Assembly (NCBI RefSeq): GCF_001428365.1
Contig: NZ_LMSH01000002.1
Coordinates: 744,132-808,131 of the forward strand
Origin: Arthrobacter sp. Soil763
Lineage (GTDB): Bacteria; Actinomycetota; Actinomycetes; Actinomycetales; Micrococcaceae
Length of the DNA stretch: 64,000 bases
Direction: 5' to 3'
Numbering within the stretch: position 1 is the first letter of the stretch; each line of letters begins with the position of its first letter. Positions 27,235 to 36,515 of the stretch are shown here, piece after piece. Position numbers and translations under genes: made by a program. Below the pieces are notes generated by a model. The model was not told the origin of the DNA and ran no database searches. It was given only the letters and a program-made list of their open reading frames with translations.

Positions 27235-28005
27235 ATGGTTACGCACAGGTCCGAAGTTCCAGAAACACCGGCCGGTCACCATGGGGGACTCCGACGCGGC
27301 ACTGCCGTGGCAGCGCTCGGAGCGGTACTGGCTCTCACCGCAGGAGTTCCTGCCACACAGGCGGCAACGCCCTCACCCAGCCCGGACGCGCCGTCCGCCT
27401 CGATCTCCGTCGGCATCGATGACCTGATCGGCGGACTGATCGGATCGCCCGAACCCTCACCGACCTCCGGCACCGCCACACCGTCGCCCACGCAGGACAC
27501 GGCCACGGACGAGCCGGACCCCACCGACCCGCCGGAACAGCGCGACTCGCGGCGGGCCACCGATCCTGCCACCTCCCCGGAAACTGCAGCTCCCGGCACC
27601 ACCGCCCCGGGCACCGCCGCGCCCGGCAGCCCGGCGCCCGGCAGCCCGGCGCCCGGCACTGCGGCGCCGGGCACCTCCGCCCCGCAGCCGCCCGCCGCCC
27701 AGGCTCCGGCCACCGGCCAGCAGGCTGCGCCGGGAACCCCGGAACAGAACGCTCCGGCGGCCCCCGCCGGCACTGCTCCCGCCGCAGGCAAGCCCACCGC
27801 GACCCCCGGCGCGACGCCCCGCTCGGCCACCACGAGGTCCGCCGCCACCGTAACGCCGGCCCCGGCACCCTCCTCCGGGGACAAGATGCAGGCCGCGTCG
27901 GCCGTCGAACCGGTGGGCCCCTCCGCCCTGGTGGGCTGGGGGATCTGCCTTGTCGCCGTCTCCCTCGGAGCGGGCGCCGTCGTCCTCCGGATGCGCAAAA
28001 TCTAG
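27235..28005 (+). CDS. Secreted, membrane-anchored Pro/Ala/Thr-rich protein
   Basis: About 256 residues; no family recognised. An N-terminal signal (RRGTAVAALGAVLALTAG, possible cleavage after ATQA) leads to a long Pro/Ala/Thr/Gly-rich stretch with APGT/APGS repeats. A C-terminal hydrophobic segment (VGWGICLVAVSLGAGAVVL) and basic end (RMRKI) follow. No LPxTG motif is present, so sortase linkage is unlikely; a C-terminal membrane anchor with a wall-spanning stalk is more plausible. It interrupts the heme cluster between hemY and hemQ and is followed by a strong terminator. Confidence 0.75.
   Translation: MVTHRSEVPETPAGHHGGLRRGTAVAALGAVLALTAGVPATQAATPSPSPDAPSASISVGIDDLIGGLIGSPEPSPTSGTATPSPTQDTATDEPDPTDPPEQRDSRRATDPATSPETAAPGTTAPGTAAPGSPAPGSPAPGTAAPGTSAPQPPAAQAPATGQQAAPGTPEQNAPAAPAGTAPAAGKPTATPGATPRSATTRSAATVTPAPAPSSGDKMQAASAVEPVGPSALVGWGICLVAVSLGAGAVVLRMRKI
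27619..27678 (+). repeat. 15-bp tandem repeat encoding APGS/APGT pentapeptides
   Basis: Units 27619-27633 and 27634-27648 are identical (GCGCCCGGCAGCCCG); 27649-27663 and 27664-27678 are diverged copies. It lies inside the Pro/Ala-rich stalk. Confidence 0.8.
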
Positions 28006-28034
28006 GCGCAGGTCGCCCCGGCAGCTGTGAAATT

Positions 28035-28068
28035 GAGCACTTCTACGCTTTGTAGAAGTGCTCTGTTT
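28035..28068 (+). terminator. Hairpin terminator before hemQ
   Basis: GAGCACTTCTAC at 28035-28046 pairs perfectly with 28052-28063 around GCTTT, followed by TGTTTC. It is less GC-rich than its surroundings and separates the anchored-protein gene from hemQ. Confidence 0.82.
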
Positions 28069-28103
28069 CGACTTAGCCCGGGGGAGGGTGCAGGATGGTA
28101 ACC

Positions 28104-28817
28104 ATGAGCCACACTTCTGCCGAATCTGTCACTAAAACCGGAACAGCAGCCGAGGAAGCCACCGAGCAGTACTTCACGCTGTGGACGGTCTTCAAGCGCT
28201 CCGCCGACGTCCTGCGCAGCGGCGACGCGGCCGAAGATTTTGAGGCGCTCCTGGCCCGCCTCGCGGAGGACGGCGTCGTCCACCGCGGCAGCTACGACGT
28301 CTCGGCCATGCGCGCCGACGCCGACGTCATGGTCTGGCTGCACGGCCCGCGGGCCGAAGCCCTGCAGCGCGCCATCCGGGACATCCGCCGCAGCAAGCTG
28401 TTCACCGGAACCGAGATTGCCTGGTCCGCGATGGGCGTGCACCGCGAGGCCGAGTTCGCCAAGAACCACACCCCGGCCTTCTCCCGCGGGGTGGAACCGG
28501 CCGAATGGCTCTGCGTCTACCCCTTCGTCCGCTCCTACGAGTGGTACCTGCTGCCGGACGCCGAACGCGGCAAGATGCTCCGCGACCACGGCCTGCTGGG
28601 CCGCGACTTCCCCCAGGTCATCTCCAACACCGTGTCCTCCTTCGCCCTCGGCGACTGGGAGTGGATCCTGGGCCTGGAAGCCCCCGAGCTGGTGGACCTG
28701 GTGGACCTGATGCGCCACCTGCGCGCCACCGAGGCCCGCCACCACGTCCGCGAAGAAGTCCCCTTCTACACCGGCCGCCGCGTCAGCGCCGCCGAGATTG
28801 CCGAGGTCCTCGCATGA
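28104..28817 (+). CDS. hemQ: Coproheme decarboxylase HemQ (chlorite dismutase family)
   Basis: 237 residues. The chlorite-dismutase-like fold is shown by EQYFTLWTVFKRS, RADADVMVWLHG, EWLCVYPFVRSYEWY and the C-terminal HHVREEVPFYTGR, near the expected heme-ligand region. HemQ converts iron-coproporphyrin III to heme b, the last step of the coproporphyrin-dependent route. ATG 28104 gives MSHTSAESVTK; an in-frame ATG at 28095 with GGGAGGG upstream is a fair alternative. The stop overlaps hemH by 4 bases (ATGA). It heads the co-translated hemQ-H-C block. Confidence 0.92.
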   Translation: MSHTSAESVTKTGTAAEEATEQYFTLWTVFKRSADVLRSGDAAEDFEALLARLAEDGVVHRGSYDVSAMRADADVMVWLHGPRAEALQRAIRDIRRSKLFTGTEIAWSAMGVHREAEFAKNHTPAFSRGVEPAEWLCVYPFVRSYEWYLLPDAERGKMLRDHGLLGRDFPQVISNTVSSFALGDWEWILGLEAPELVDLVDLMRHLRATEARHHVREEVPFYTGRRVSAAEIAEVLA

Positions 28818-30091
28818 GCCCGCTCGATCCGCAGGAGTCCCCGGAGCTGACCGCCGTGAACCCGGTCACCGAGGCCGGCCGGATGGCCCCCAAGGACTAC
28901 GACGCCGTGCTGCTGGCCTCCTTCGGCGGCCCCGAAGGCCAGGACGACGTCATCCCCTTCCTGCGCAACGTCACGCGCGGCCGCGGCATCCCGGACGAAC
29001 GGCTGGAGGAGGTCTCGCACCACTACCGCGCCAACGGCGGCATCAGCCCGATCAACGAGCAGAACCGCCAGCTCAAAGCCTCGATGGAGGCGGAGTTCGC
29101 CGCCCGCGGGATCAAGCTGCCGATCTTCTGGGGCAACCGCAACTGGGACCCCTACATCCCGCAGACCCTCCAGGAGATCTACGACGCCGGACACCGCAAG
29201 GTGCTGATGATCACCACCAGCGCCTACTCCTGCTACTCCAGCTGCCGCCAGTACCGCGAGGACATCGGCCTGGCCCTTACCGAGACCGGCCTGGACGGCA
29301 AACTCGAAGTGGACAAGGTCCGGCAGTACTTCGACCACCCCGGCTTCGTCGAACCGTTCATCGAAGGCACCGCGGCCGGCCTTGCCGATGTCCGCGCCCA
29401 GCTGGCCGCCGCCGGCACCCCGGACGCCCCGGTGCATATCCTCTTCGCAACCCACTCGATTCCGACCCGCGACGCCGAAGCCGCCGGCCGGTCCGAGGGC
29501 GAACCGCGGCAGTTCGACCAGGACTCGGCCTACGTGGCCCAGCACCTGGCCACCGGCACCGAGGTCATCCGCCGGGTCGAAGCCGAAACCGGCCTCACCG
29601 CCCCGTGGTCCCTGGTCTACCAGTCCCGCTCCGGCGCCCCGCACGTGCCGTGGCTGGAACCGGACATCAACGACGCGATCGAGGAGCTCGCCGGCCAGGG
29701 CGTCAAGGGCGTCGTAATCGTGCCGCTCGGCTTCGTCAGCGACCACATGGAAGTCGTCTGGGACCTCGACACCGAAGCCCTGGAAACCTGCGCGGGACTC
29801 GGCCTGGCCGCCACCCGCGTCCCGACGCCCGGGACGCACCGGAAGTTCGTCGCCGGGATCGTGGACCTGATCAGCGAGCGGACCGCCGCGAACAACATCG
29901 CCGACCGGCCGCACCTGACCAAGCTCGGCCCCTGGTATGACGTCTGCCGGCCCGGCTGCTGCGCGAACTTCCGCGGCGAAAAGCCCACCATCGCCGGCGC
30001 GGACACCACCGTCGGGACGGGGCACGACCCCTATCCCGCCGGGACCCCCGCCACCGCGGCAGCCCCGGCAGCAGGGCAGGCCACGCCGTGA
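28814..30091 (+). CDS. hemH: Ferrochelatase (coproporphyrin type)
   Basis: 425 residues. Core motifs are VLLASFGGPEG, YRANGGISPIN, ATHSIPTRDA and VPLGFVSDHMEV-like segments; the histidine in THSIP is the metal-insertion residue. Cysteines at C140/C144 (SAYSCYSSCRQY) and a C-terminal C378-x3-C382-C383 group fit the [2Fe-2S] cluster known from actinobacterial ferrochelatases; exact ligands are not assigned here. With HemQ present, the substrate is most likely coproporphyrin III. The last 40 residues are an Ala/Pro-rich tail. It overlaps hemC by GTGA. Confidence 0.92.
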   Translation: MSPLDPQESPELTAVNPVTEAGRMAPKDYDAVLLASFGGPEGQDDVIPFLRNVTRGRGIPDERLEEVSHHYRANGGISPINEQNRQLKASMEAEFAARGIKLPIFWGNRNWDPYIPQTLQEIYDAGHRKVLMITTSAYSCYSSCRQYREDIGLALTETGLDGKLEVDKVRQYFDHPGFVEPFIEGTAAGLADVRAQLAAAGTPDAPVHILFATHSIPTRDAEAAGRSEGEPRQFDQDSAYVAQHLATGTEVIRRVEAETGLTAPWSLVYQSRSGAPHVPWLEPDINDAIEELAGQGVKGVVIVPLGFVSDHMEVVWDLDTEALETCAGLGLAATRVPTPGTHRKFVAGIVDLISERTAANNIADRPHLTKLGPWYDVCRPGCCANFRGEKPTIAGADTTVGTGHDPYPAGTPATAAAPAAGQATP

Positions 30092-31086
30092 CCGTACGGA
30101 TCGGCACCCGGGCCAGCAAGCTCGCCCTCACCCAGACCCAGCAGACCGCGGACCAGCTGGCCGCCGTCGGCGGGTTCCCGGTTGAGCTCGTCCATGTCCG
30201 CACCGACGGCGACATCCTGACCGGGCCCCTGTCCCAGATGGGCGGCACCGGCGTGTTCGTCGCGGCCCTGCGCGATGCGCTGCTGCGGGACGCCTGCGAT
30301 GTGGCGGTGCATTCGCTCAAGGACCTGCCCACCGGGCCGGCCCTCGGGCTGAGCCTGGCCGCGACGCCGAAACGCGTCGACGTCCGGGACGTGCTCTGCG
30401 CCCGGGACGGGCTCAAGCTCGCCGACCTGCCGGCCGGCGCCACCGTGGGGACCGGCTCGCCCCGCCGCGCCGCCCAGCTGCGGGCCGCCCGGCCCGACCT
30501 GGACATCCGCGACATCCGCGGCAACGTCGACACCCGGCTCGGCCGGGTGCCGGGGCTGCCGGGGAACAGCACCGAGACGTACGTCGAGGGTAAATCCTGC
30601 GACCTCGACGCCGTCGTGCTGGCCGCCGCCGGGTTGCACCGGATCGGCCGGCTGGACGCTGTGAGCGAATACCTGGACACCGACGTGATGCTGCCCGCCG
30701 CCGGGCAGGGCTCGCTGGCGATCGAATGCCGCACCGCCGACGCCCCCCGCAAGGCCGGTTCCACCGAGGGCTCGCAGGGCGTGCTCGCGCAGGCCCTCGC
30801 GGCCCTGGACGACCCGGACACGCGCCTGGCCGTCACGGCCGAACGGGCCCTGCTGGCCCGGCTGGAAGCCGGCTGCGCCGCGCCGGTGGGCGCCTACGCC
30901 TACCGGAAGGGCAGCATGCTGCACCTTGAAGCCGTGGTCTGCGCCGTCGACGGCACCGCCACGGTCCGGGACAAGAAGGCCACCGACGGGCTGACCGAAG
31001 TCGGCGCGACGCTGCTGGGCATCGAGCTGGCCGAGGCGCTGCTGGCCGCCGGCGCGGCCGACATCGCCGACCTGGCCGCCTCCTGA
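30088..31086 (+). CDS. hemC: Hydroxymethylbilane synthase HemC
   Basis: 332 residues beginning MTVRIGTRASKLALTQTQQ, the family N-terminus. The dipyrromethane cofactor cysteine is in LEAGCAAPVGAYA. Other motifs: HSLKDLPTG and GTGSPRRAAQL. It polymerises four porphobilinogens into the linear bilane used by HemD. GTG start overlaps the hemH stop by 4 bases. A short insertion (DAPRKAGSTEGSQG) lies before the last domain. Confidence 0.94.
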   Translation: MTVRIGTRASKLALTQTQQTADQLAAVGGFPVELVHVRTDGDILTGPLSQMGGTGVFVAALRDALLRDACDVAVHSLKDLPTGPALGLSLAATPKRVDVRDVLCARDGLKLADLPAGATVGTGSPRRAAQLRAARPDLDIRDIRGNVDTRLGRVPGLPGNSTETYVEGKSCDLDAVVLAAAGLHRIGRLDAVSEYLDTDVMLPAAGQGSLAIECRTADAPRKAGSTEGSQGVLAQALAALDDPDTRLAVTAERALLARLEAGCAAPVGAYAYRKGSMLHLEAVVCAVDGTATVRDKKATDGLTEVGATLLGIELAEALLAAGAADIADLAAS

Positions 31087-31106
31087 ACCGGACGGATCCA
31101 CACCCC

Positions 31107-32033
31107 ATGGGACGCCGCAGCGCTGGCTTCCGCCCGGACCCGGACACCGGGGCGGAGGAACTGGCCGGTGCCCGCGTGCTGGTCACCCGCAGCCCGGACC
31201 GGGCCGGAGCGCTCGTCTCCGCGCTCCGCGCCGCCGGCGCGGAACCGCTGCTGCTGCCGCTCATCGACTTCGAAGCCGCCCCGGACCAGCACTCCCTCGA
31301 CGTTGCCTTCGACGCGCTCGGCGCCGGCGCCTACACCTGGCTGGTAGTCAGCAGCGTCACCACCGTCCAGGTCCTGGCCGCCAAGGCCGCCGAACGCGGC
31401 GCCGCCCTGAGCGCCTGGCTGCCGGGCAGCCTGCAGGTGGCAGCCGTCGGCCCCGCCACCCGACGCGCGCTGGAACGCCTGGACGTCGCCGTCGACCTTG
31501 CCCCCGCCGGGCAGCACTCCGGCGCCGGGCTGCTGGACGTCTGGCCCGCCGGCCGCGGTACGGTGCTGCTGCCGCAGGCGGACATCGCCGACCCCCGGCT
31601 GCGCCGTGGGCTGGCCGCCAGCGGCGCCGCGGTGCAGGCCGTCACCGCCTACCGGACCGTGGACTACCCCGCGGACCCGCGGCGCAGCCTGGACCCGGGC
31701 GCATCCGTGGCTGCCGCGGCGGAAGTGGGCGCGGCCGTGCTGAGCTTCGCCGAGGCCAAGTCCGCGCTCGACGCCGGAACCCTGGCCGCCGTCGTCGCCG
31801 CCTCACCCAGCGCCGCGCGCCGGGTCCACGGCGGCCTGGCGCCCCTGGGCGGCTGCCGCCTCGTCGCGATCGGACGCTCGACGGCGGCCGAGGCGCACGC
31901 CCTCGGGCTGCAGGTCGCCGCCGTCGCCCCGGAGCCCACCGCTTCCGGGCTCGTCGCCGCCGTCACCGAGGCCCTGGCGCCGGCCCGCCACCAACCCCTT
32001 CCCGACCCCGAGCAGATTGAGGATCAGCCATGA
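31107..32033 (+). CDS. hemD: Uroporphyrinogen-III synthase HemD
   Basis: 308 residues. The two-lobed fold is supported by [21 protein letters not shown] at the start, [30 protein letters not shown] and a second-lobe repeat [20 protein letters not shown]. The family is weakly conserved, but position between hemC and hemB settles the call. It cyclises hydroxymethylbilane with inversion of ring D. The start lies 20 bases after hemC; the stop overlaps hemB by ATGA. Confidence 0.92.
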   Translation: MGRRSAGFRPDPDTGAEELAGARVLVTRSPDRAGALVSALRAAGAEPLLLPLIDFEAAPDQHSLDVAFDALGAGAYTWLVVSSVTTVQVLAAKAAERGAALSAWLPGSLQVAAVGPATRRALERLDVAVDLAPAGQHSGAGLLDVWPAGRGTVLLPQADIADPRLRRGLAASGAAVQAVTAYRTVDYPADPRRSLDPGASVAAAAEVGAAVLSFAEAKSALDAGTLAAVVAASPSAARRVHGGLAPLGGCRLVAIGRSTAAEAHALGLQVAAVAPEPTASGLVAAVTEALAPARHQPLPDPEQIEDQP

Positions 32034-33013
32034 GCTTCCCGACCCACCGCCCCCGCAGGCTCCGCACCACCCCCGCAATGCGCCGGCTGACGGCAGAGTA
32101 CCGGCTGGACCCGGCAGAACTCATCCTGCCGGCCTTCATCCGCGAGGGCCTCAACGAACCGAACCCGATCGCCTCCATGCCCGGCGTGCAGCAGCACACC
32201 ACCGAGTCGCTCAAGCGCGCCGCCGCCGAAGCCGTGCGGCTGGGCGTGGGCGGCATCATGCTCTTCGGCGTGCCGGCCGAACGCGACGCGCGCGGCACCG
32301 CCGCCCTGGATCCCGACGGCGTGCTGAACAAGGCCATCCGCGACGTCAAGGCCGAGGTCGGCGACGACCTGGTCATCATGAGCGATGTCTGCCTCGACGA
32401 GTTCACCGACCACGGCCACTGCGGCGTCCTGGACGCGCACGGCTATGTCGACAACGATTCGACCCTTGAGCTGTACGGTCGGATGGCGGTCGCCCAGGCC
32501 GAGGCCGGCGCCCACGTGCTGGGACCCTCCGGCATGATGGACGGCCAGGTGGCGGTCATTCGCCAGGCCCTCGAAGAGGCAGGCCACGCCAACACCGCCG
32601 TCGTGGCCTACGCCGCCAAATACGCCTCCGCGTTCTACGGCCCGTTCCGCGAAGCTGTCGACTCCCAGCTCACCGGCGACCGGCGCACCTACCAGATGGA
32701 CGCCGCCAACCGCCGCGAAGCCATCCTGGAGGTCGAACTTGACCTCGAGGAGGGCGCCGACATGGTGATGGTGAAGCCAGCGATGAGCTACCTCGACATC
32801 CTGGCCGACGTCGCCGCGATGAGCCCGGTGCCGGTCGCCGCCTACCAGATCTCCGGTGAGTACTCGATGATCGAGGCCGCCGCCGCGAACGGCTGGATCG
32901 ACCGCCGTGCAGCGATCACCGAATCCGTCCTCGGCATCAAGCGGGCGGGCGCCAACATGGTGCTGACCTACTGGGCGAGCGAACTCGCCGGCTGGCTGAA
33001 GGAAACCCGTTGA
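32030..33013 (+). CDS. hemB: Porphobilinogen synthase (ALA dehydratase) HemB
   Basis: 327 residues. The two Schiff-base lysines lie in [14 protein letters not shown] and [12 protein letters not shown]. The metal-binding loop reads [15 protein letters not shown], with C121, D123 and C131: the middle cysteine of the zinc-type triad is replaced by Asp. It condenses two 5-aminolevulinates. Overlaps hemD upstream and the LLM gene downstream, each by 4 bases, so it is tightly coupled. Confidence 0.95.
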   Translation: MSFPTHRPRRLRTTPAMRRLTAEYRLDPAELILPAFIREGLNEPNPIASMPGVQQHTTESLKRAAAEAVRLGVGGIMLFGVPAERDARGTAALDPDGVLNKAIRDVKAEVGDDLVIMSDVCLDEFTDHGHCGVLDAHGYVDNDSTLELYGRMAVAQAEAGAHVLGPSGMMDGQVAVIRQALEEAGHANTAVVAYAAKYASAFYGPFREAVDSQLTGDRRTYQMDAANRREAILEVELDLEEGADMVMVKPAMSYLDILADVAAMSPVPVAAYQISGEYSMIEAAAANGWIDRRAAITESVLGIKRAGANMVLTYWASELAGWLKETR

Positions 33014-34137
33014 GCGCCGCGGACGTGCCGGACCCGGCCTCGGGAGCCAACCCGACCGCCCCGGTCGGTCCGGACACGATCCTGCTCGGCCTGAACACCT
33101 TCGGCGACGTCGGCTTGTTCCCCGACGGGCACCCCGTCCCGCATGCCCAGGTCCTGCGGCAGCTGCTCGAACAGGCGGAACTCGCGGACGAGGTCGGACT
33201 GCACGCTTTCGGGGTGGGGGAGCACCACCGCCGTGACTTCGCGGTCTCCGCCCCGGAGGTCTTCCTCGCCGCCGCCGCGGCCCGGACCAAAAAGATCCGC
33301 CTCGGCTCCGCGGTGACCGTGCTGAGCTCGGATGACCCGATCCGGGTCTTCCAGCGGTTCGCCACCGTGGACGCCATCTCCAACGGCCGGGCCGAGGTCA
33401 TGCTGGGCCGCGGCTCCTTCGTGGAGTCGTTCCCGCTGTTCGGCCTGGACCTGGCCGACTACGAGGTCCTGTTCGAGGAAAAGCTTGAGCTCTTCGACAA
33501 GGTCCGCGCGCAGAAACCGGTCAAGTGGGAGGGCAGGACCCGCCGGCCCATCAACGGGCTCAGCGTCTACCCGCCGCTGGAGCACCACCTGCTGCCGGCC
33601 TGGATCGGCGTCGGCGGCACCCCCGAGTCGGTGCTGCGCTGCGCCGAATACGGCTACCCGATCATCTTCGCCATCATCGGCGGGCAACCGCGGTCCTTCG
33701 GCCCGCTGGCGGACCTCTACCGCGAGGCCATGGCCAAGTACGGGCACCCGATGCAGCAGGTGGCCACGCATTCGCCCGGCCACGTCGCCGCCACGGACGA
33801 GGAAGCGCGGGAAGAGTTCTTCCCGCACTGGCTGGGCCAGCGCAACCAGATCGGGGCCGAACGGGGCTGGGGTCCGGGCAGCCGGGCCGAATTCGATTAC
33901 CTGTGCGCCCCAGAGGGAGCACTCTTCGTCGGCTCGCCCGAGACCGTCGCCGCCAAGATCGCCCTGCTCAAGGAAACCCTGGGCGCGGACCGCTTCGACC
34001 TCAAATACAGCAACGGCACGCTCCCGCACGCCGCCATGATGCGCTCGATCGAACTGTTCGGCACCGAGGTGGCGCTCCGCGTCGCCGCCCTGCTGGCCGG
34101 CCGCGGCGCCGGCACACCGCAAGCACTGAAAGAATAG
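33010..34137 (+). CDS. LLM-class flavin-dependent oxidoreductase inside the heme operon
   Basis: 375 residues of the luciferase-like monooxygenase fold: [76 protein letters not shown]. Members use reduced FMN or F420; which one applies cannot be told here. The TTG start overlaps the hemB stop as TTGA, and hemL begins 5 bases after the stop, so it is translated as part of the hem operon. A role tied to heme or porphyrin chemistry is suggested only by position. Confidence 0.87.
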   Translation: MSAADVPDPASGANPTAPVGPDTILLGLNTFGDVGLFPDGHPVPHAQVLRQLLEQAELADEVGLHAFGVGEHHRRDFAVSAPEVFLAAAAARTKKIRLGSAVTVLSSDDPIRVFQRFATVDAISNGRAEVMLGRGSFVESFPLFGLDLADYEVLFEEKLELFDKVRAQKPVKWEGRTRRPINGLSVYPPLEHHLLPAWIGVGGTPESVLRCAEYGYPIIFAIIGGQPRSFGPLADLYREAMAKYGHPMQQVATHSPGHVAATDEEAREEFFPHWLGQRNQIGAERGWGPGSRAEFDYLCAPEGALFVGSPETVAAKIALLKETLGADRFDLKYSNGTLPHAAMMRSIELFGTEVALRVAALLAGRGAGTPQALKE

Positions 34138-34142
34138 GAACC

Positions 34143-35474
34143 ATGACTTCCAGCCACCCTCGCAACGAGGAACTCTTCGACCGCGCCCGCCGGCTGATGC
34201 CCGGCGGCGTCAACTCACCGGTCCGGGCCTTCGGCTCCGTGGGCGGCACGCCGCGCTTCATGGTCTCCGCCAAGGGCGCCTACCTGACCGACGCCGACGG
34301 CGCCGAATACGTCGACCTGGTCTGCTCTTGGGGCCCGGCCCTGCTCGGCCACGCCCACCCGGAGGTCCTCGCGGCGGTCCACGCCGCCGTCGACCGCGGG
34401 CTGTCCTTTGGCGCGTCCACCCCCGACGAGGCAAACCTGGCGGCCCTCGTGCAGGAACGCGTGCCGGCGGCCGAGCGGGTCCGGATGGTCTCCACCGGCA
34501 CCGAGGCGACCATGACCGCGATCCGGCTGGCCCGCGGCTACACCGGCCGGAACCTCGTGATCAAGTTCGCCGGCTGCTACCACGGCCACCTGGACGGCCT
34601 GCTCGCCGCCGCCGGCTCCGGGCTCGCCACGCTCGCGCTGCCCGGCTCCGCCGGCGTCACCGCCGCGACCGCCGCCGAGACCCTGGTGCTGCCCTACAAC
34701 GACCTGGCCGCCGTCGAGGCCGCCTTCGCTAAGCACGGCGACAGCATCGCCGCCGTCATCACCGAAGCCGCCCCCGCCAACATGGGCGTGGTCACCCCGG
34801 GCGAGGGCTTCAACGCCGGCCTGGCCCGGATCACCCGCGAGCACGGCGCCCTGCTGATCCTCGACGAGGTCCTCACCGGGTTCCGCACCGGTTACTCCGG
34901 CTACTGGGGCCTCACCGGCGGCGCGGCCGACGCCGCCGAGCCGTGGGCCCCGGACCTGCTCACCTTCGGCAAGGTGATCGGCGGCGGCATGCCGACGGCG
35001 GCTCTCGGCGGCCGCGCCGAGGTCATGGACTACCTCGCCCCGACCGGCCCGGTCTACCAGGCCGGCACCCTCTCCGGGAACCCGGTCGCGATGGCCGCCG
35101 GCGTCGCCACCCTGACGCACGCCACGCCCGAGGTGTACTCGTTCGTCGACGCCCGGTCGCTGGAACTCTCCGGCGCCCTGTCCTCGGCGCTGGACGCCGC
35201 GGGTGTGGACCACTCGATCCAGCGCGCGGGGAACCTGTTCTCCGTCGCCTTCGGCACCTCGGCCCGCGGCGTCCACAACTACGACGACGCGCAGGGCCAG
35301 GAGGTCTTCCGCTACGCGCCGTTCTTCCACTCCATGCTCGACTCCGGGGTGTACCTGCCGCCGTCGGTGTTTGAGGCCTGGTTCCTCTCCGCCGCGCACG
35401 ACGACGCCGCGATGAACCGGGTCTTCGACGCCCTTCCGGCAGCAGCGAAAGCTGCCGCAGCGGCGCAAGCCTAG
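34143..35474 (+). CDS. hemL: Glutamate-1-semialdehyde 2,1-aminomutase HemL
   Basis: 443 residues, class III aminotransferase fold. [22 protein letters not shown] opens the protein; the PLP lysine is in [25 protein letters not shown] and [15 protein letters not shown] are diagnostic. It converts the HemA product to 5-aminolevulinate. GGAACC precedes the ATG at 34143. Last gene of the operon, ending at a 22-bp perfect hairpin. Confidence 0.95.
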   Translation: MTSSHPRNEELFDRARRLMPGGVNSPVRAFGSVGGTPRFMVSAKGAYLTDADGAEYVDLVCSWGPALLGHAHPEVLAAVHAAVDRGLSFGASTPDEANLAALVQERVPAAERVRMVSTGTEATMTAIRLARGYTGRNLVIKFAGCYHGHLDGLLAAAGSGLATLALPGSAGVTAATAAETLVLPYNDLAAVEAAFAKHGDSIAAVITEAAPANMGVVTPGEGFNAGLARITREHGALLILDEVLTGFRTGYSGYWGLTGGAADAAEPWAPDLLTFGKVIGGGMPTAALGGRAEVMDYLAPTGPVYQAGTLSGNPVAMAAGVATLTHATPEVYSFVDARSLELSGALSSALDAAGVDHSIQRAGNLFSVAFGTSARGVHNYDDAQGQEVFRYAPFFHSMLDSGVYLPPSVFEAWFLSAAHDDAAMNRVFDALPAAAKAAAAAQA

Positions 35475-35510
35475 AGGAACAGCGCGAGCGAGCCGCCGTC
35501 GGCGTCGTTC

Positions 35511-35556
35511 TTAAACACTTTCGGCACCCGCCGCGGCGGGTGCCGAAAGTGTTTAA
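35511..35556. terminator. 22-bp perfect hairpin between hemL and metQ
   Basis: Positions 35511-35532 pair without mismatch with 35535-35556, leaving only two bases between arms. TTTAA/TTAAA ends serve both directions. It is the longest perfect hairpin in the window. Confidence 0.88.
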
Positions 35557-35569
35557 CGCGGTGTCCGGA

Positions 35570-36412
35570 CTAGAAGGCCGGGGTCACGTCGCCGTTGGGC
35601 CATTCCTTCTCGATGAAGGCCTTGACCTCGGGGGAGTGCAGCAGCTCGTCGAGCTTCTTGATTCGCACGTCATCCTTCGAATCCTCGCGCCAGGCCAGGA
35701 AGTTGGCGTACGGGTTGTTGTCCACCGACTCGACGGCGAGGGCGTTCTTGGTGCTCAGGCCCGCCTTGAGGATGAAGTTACCGTTGATCAGGGCCAGGTC
35801 CACGGAGGGGTCCTTAAGGTCGTTGATCAGCAGTTCCGGCTGGTTCTCCGAGAACTTGAGCTTCTTCGGGTTCTGCTCATCGCTGATCGTCAGCACCGAG
35901 GTGTCGTCCTTGATGTCCTTGACCAAGCCGGCCACCTGGAGGACCTTGAGGGCCCGGACCTGGTTGGACGGATCATTCGTGATGGCGACCTTGGCGCCGT
36001 CCTTGATGTCCTTGATGTCCTTGACCTTTTCGGAGAACGCGGCGTACGGCTCGATGTGCACACCCTCGCCGTGGCCGAACTTGTAGCCCTTGGTCTTGAC
36101 CTGGTCCTCGAACCAGGGCAGGTGCTGGTAGAAGTTGGCGTCGAGGGAACCGTCGCTCAGCGCCGTGTTGGGCGTCTGGTAATCCTCGATCTCCTTGATT
36201 TCCAGCTTCAGCCCGGCCTTGGGGGCGAGCTCCTGGTTGATGAACTCGAGGATCTTGGCGTGCGGGACCGGGCTGGCGCCGACCGTCAGGGTGGCGGGCT
36301 TGGCCGGGTCGAGGGTCGTGACCTGGGCGCTGGGGGTGGACGAACCACCGCAAGCCGTCAGCGCCAGGGCAGTGACAATGCCGGTGGCCAGGAGGGTGAG
36401 TGACTTACGCAT
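35570..36412 (-). CDS. metQ: Methionine ABC transporter substrate-binding lipoprotein MetQ/NlpA
   Basis: 280 residues. A signal with lipobox (TALALTACGG, Cys about residue 21) anchors the protein to the outer face of the membrane. Mature motifs VGASPVPHAKILEFI, EIEDYQTPNTALSDGSLDAN and NPYANFLAWRED are those of NlpA-type methionine binders. The ATG at 36412 has AAAGGA upstream. Third gene of metNIQ. Gly/Ala content is lower and Lys higher than in neighbours, as expected for a secreted binder. Confidence 0.93.
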   Translation of the reverse strand: MRKSLTLLATGIVTALALTACGGSSTPSAQVTTLDPAKPATLTVGASPVPHAKILEFINQELAPKAGLKLEIKEIEDYQTPNTALSDGSLDANFYQHLPWFEDQVKTKGYKFGHGEGVHIEPYAAFSEKVKDIKDIKDGAKVAITNDPSNQVRALKVLQVAGLVKDIKDDTSVLTISDEQNPKKLKFSENQPELLINDLKDPSVDLALINGNFILKAGLSTKNALAVESVDNNPYANFLAWREDSKDDVRIKKLDELLHSPEVKAFIEKEWPNGDVTPAF

Positions 36413-36515
36413 CGGATGCGTTCCTTTCAAAATAGGCGGAAGTCCACGGCAGTGTCGTGGTCCGCGCAGATGCAGGGGGCGGCTACCCGCTGCAAGGCTG
36501 GGGTGGGTGGGCCGG

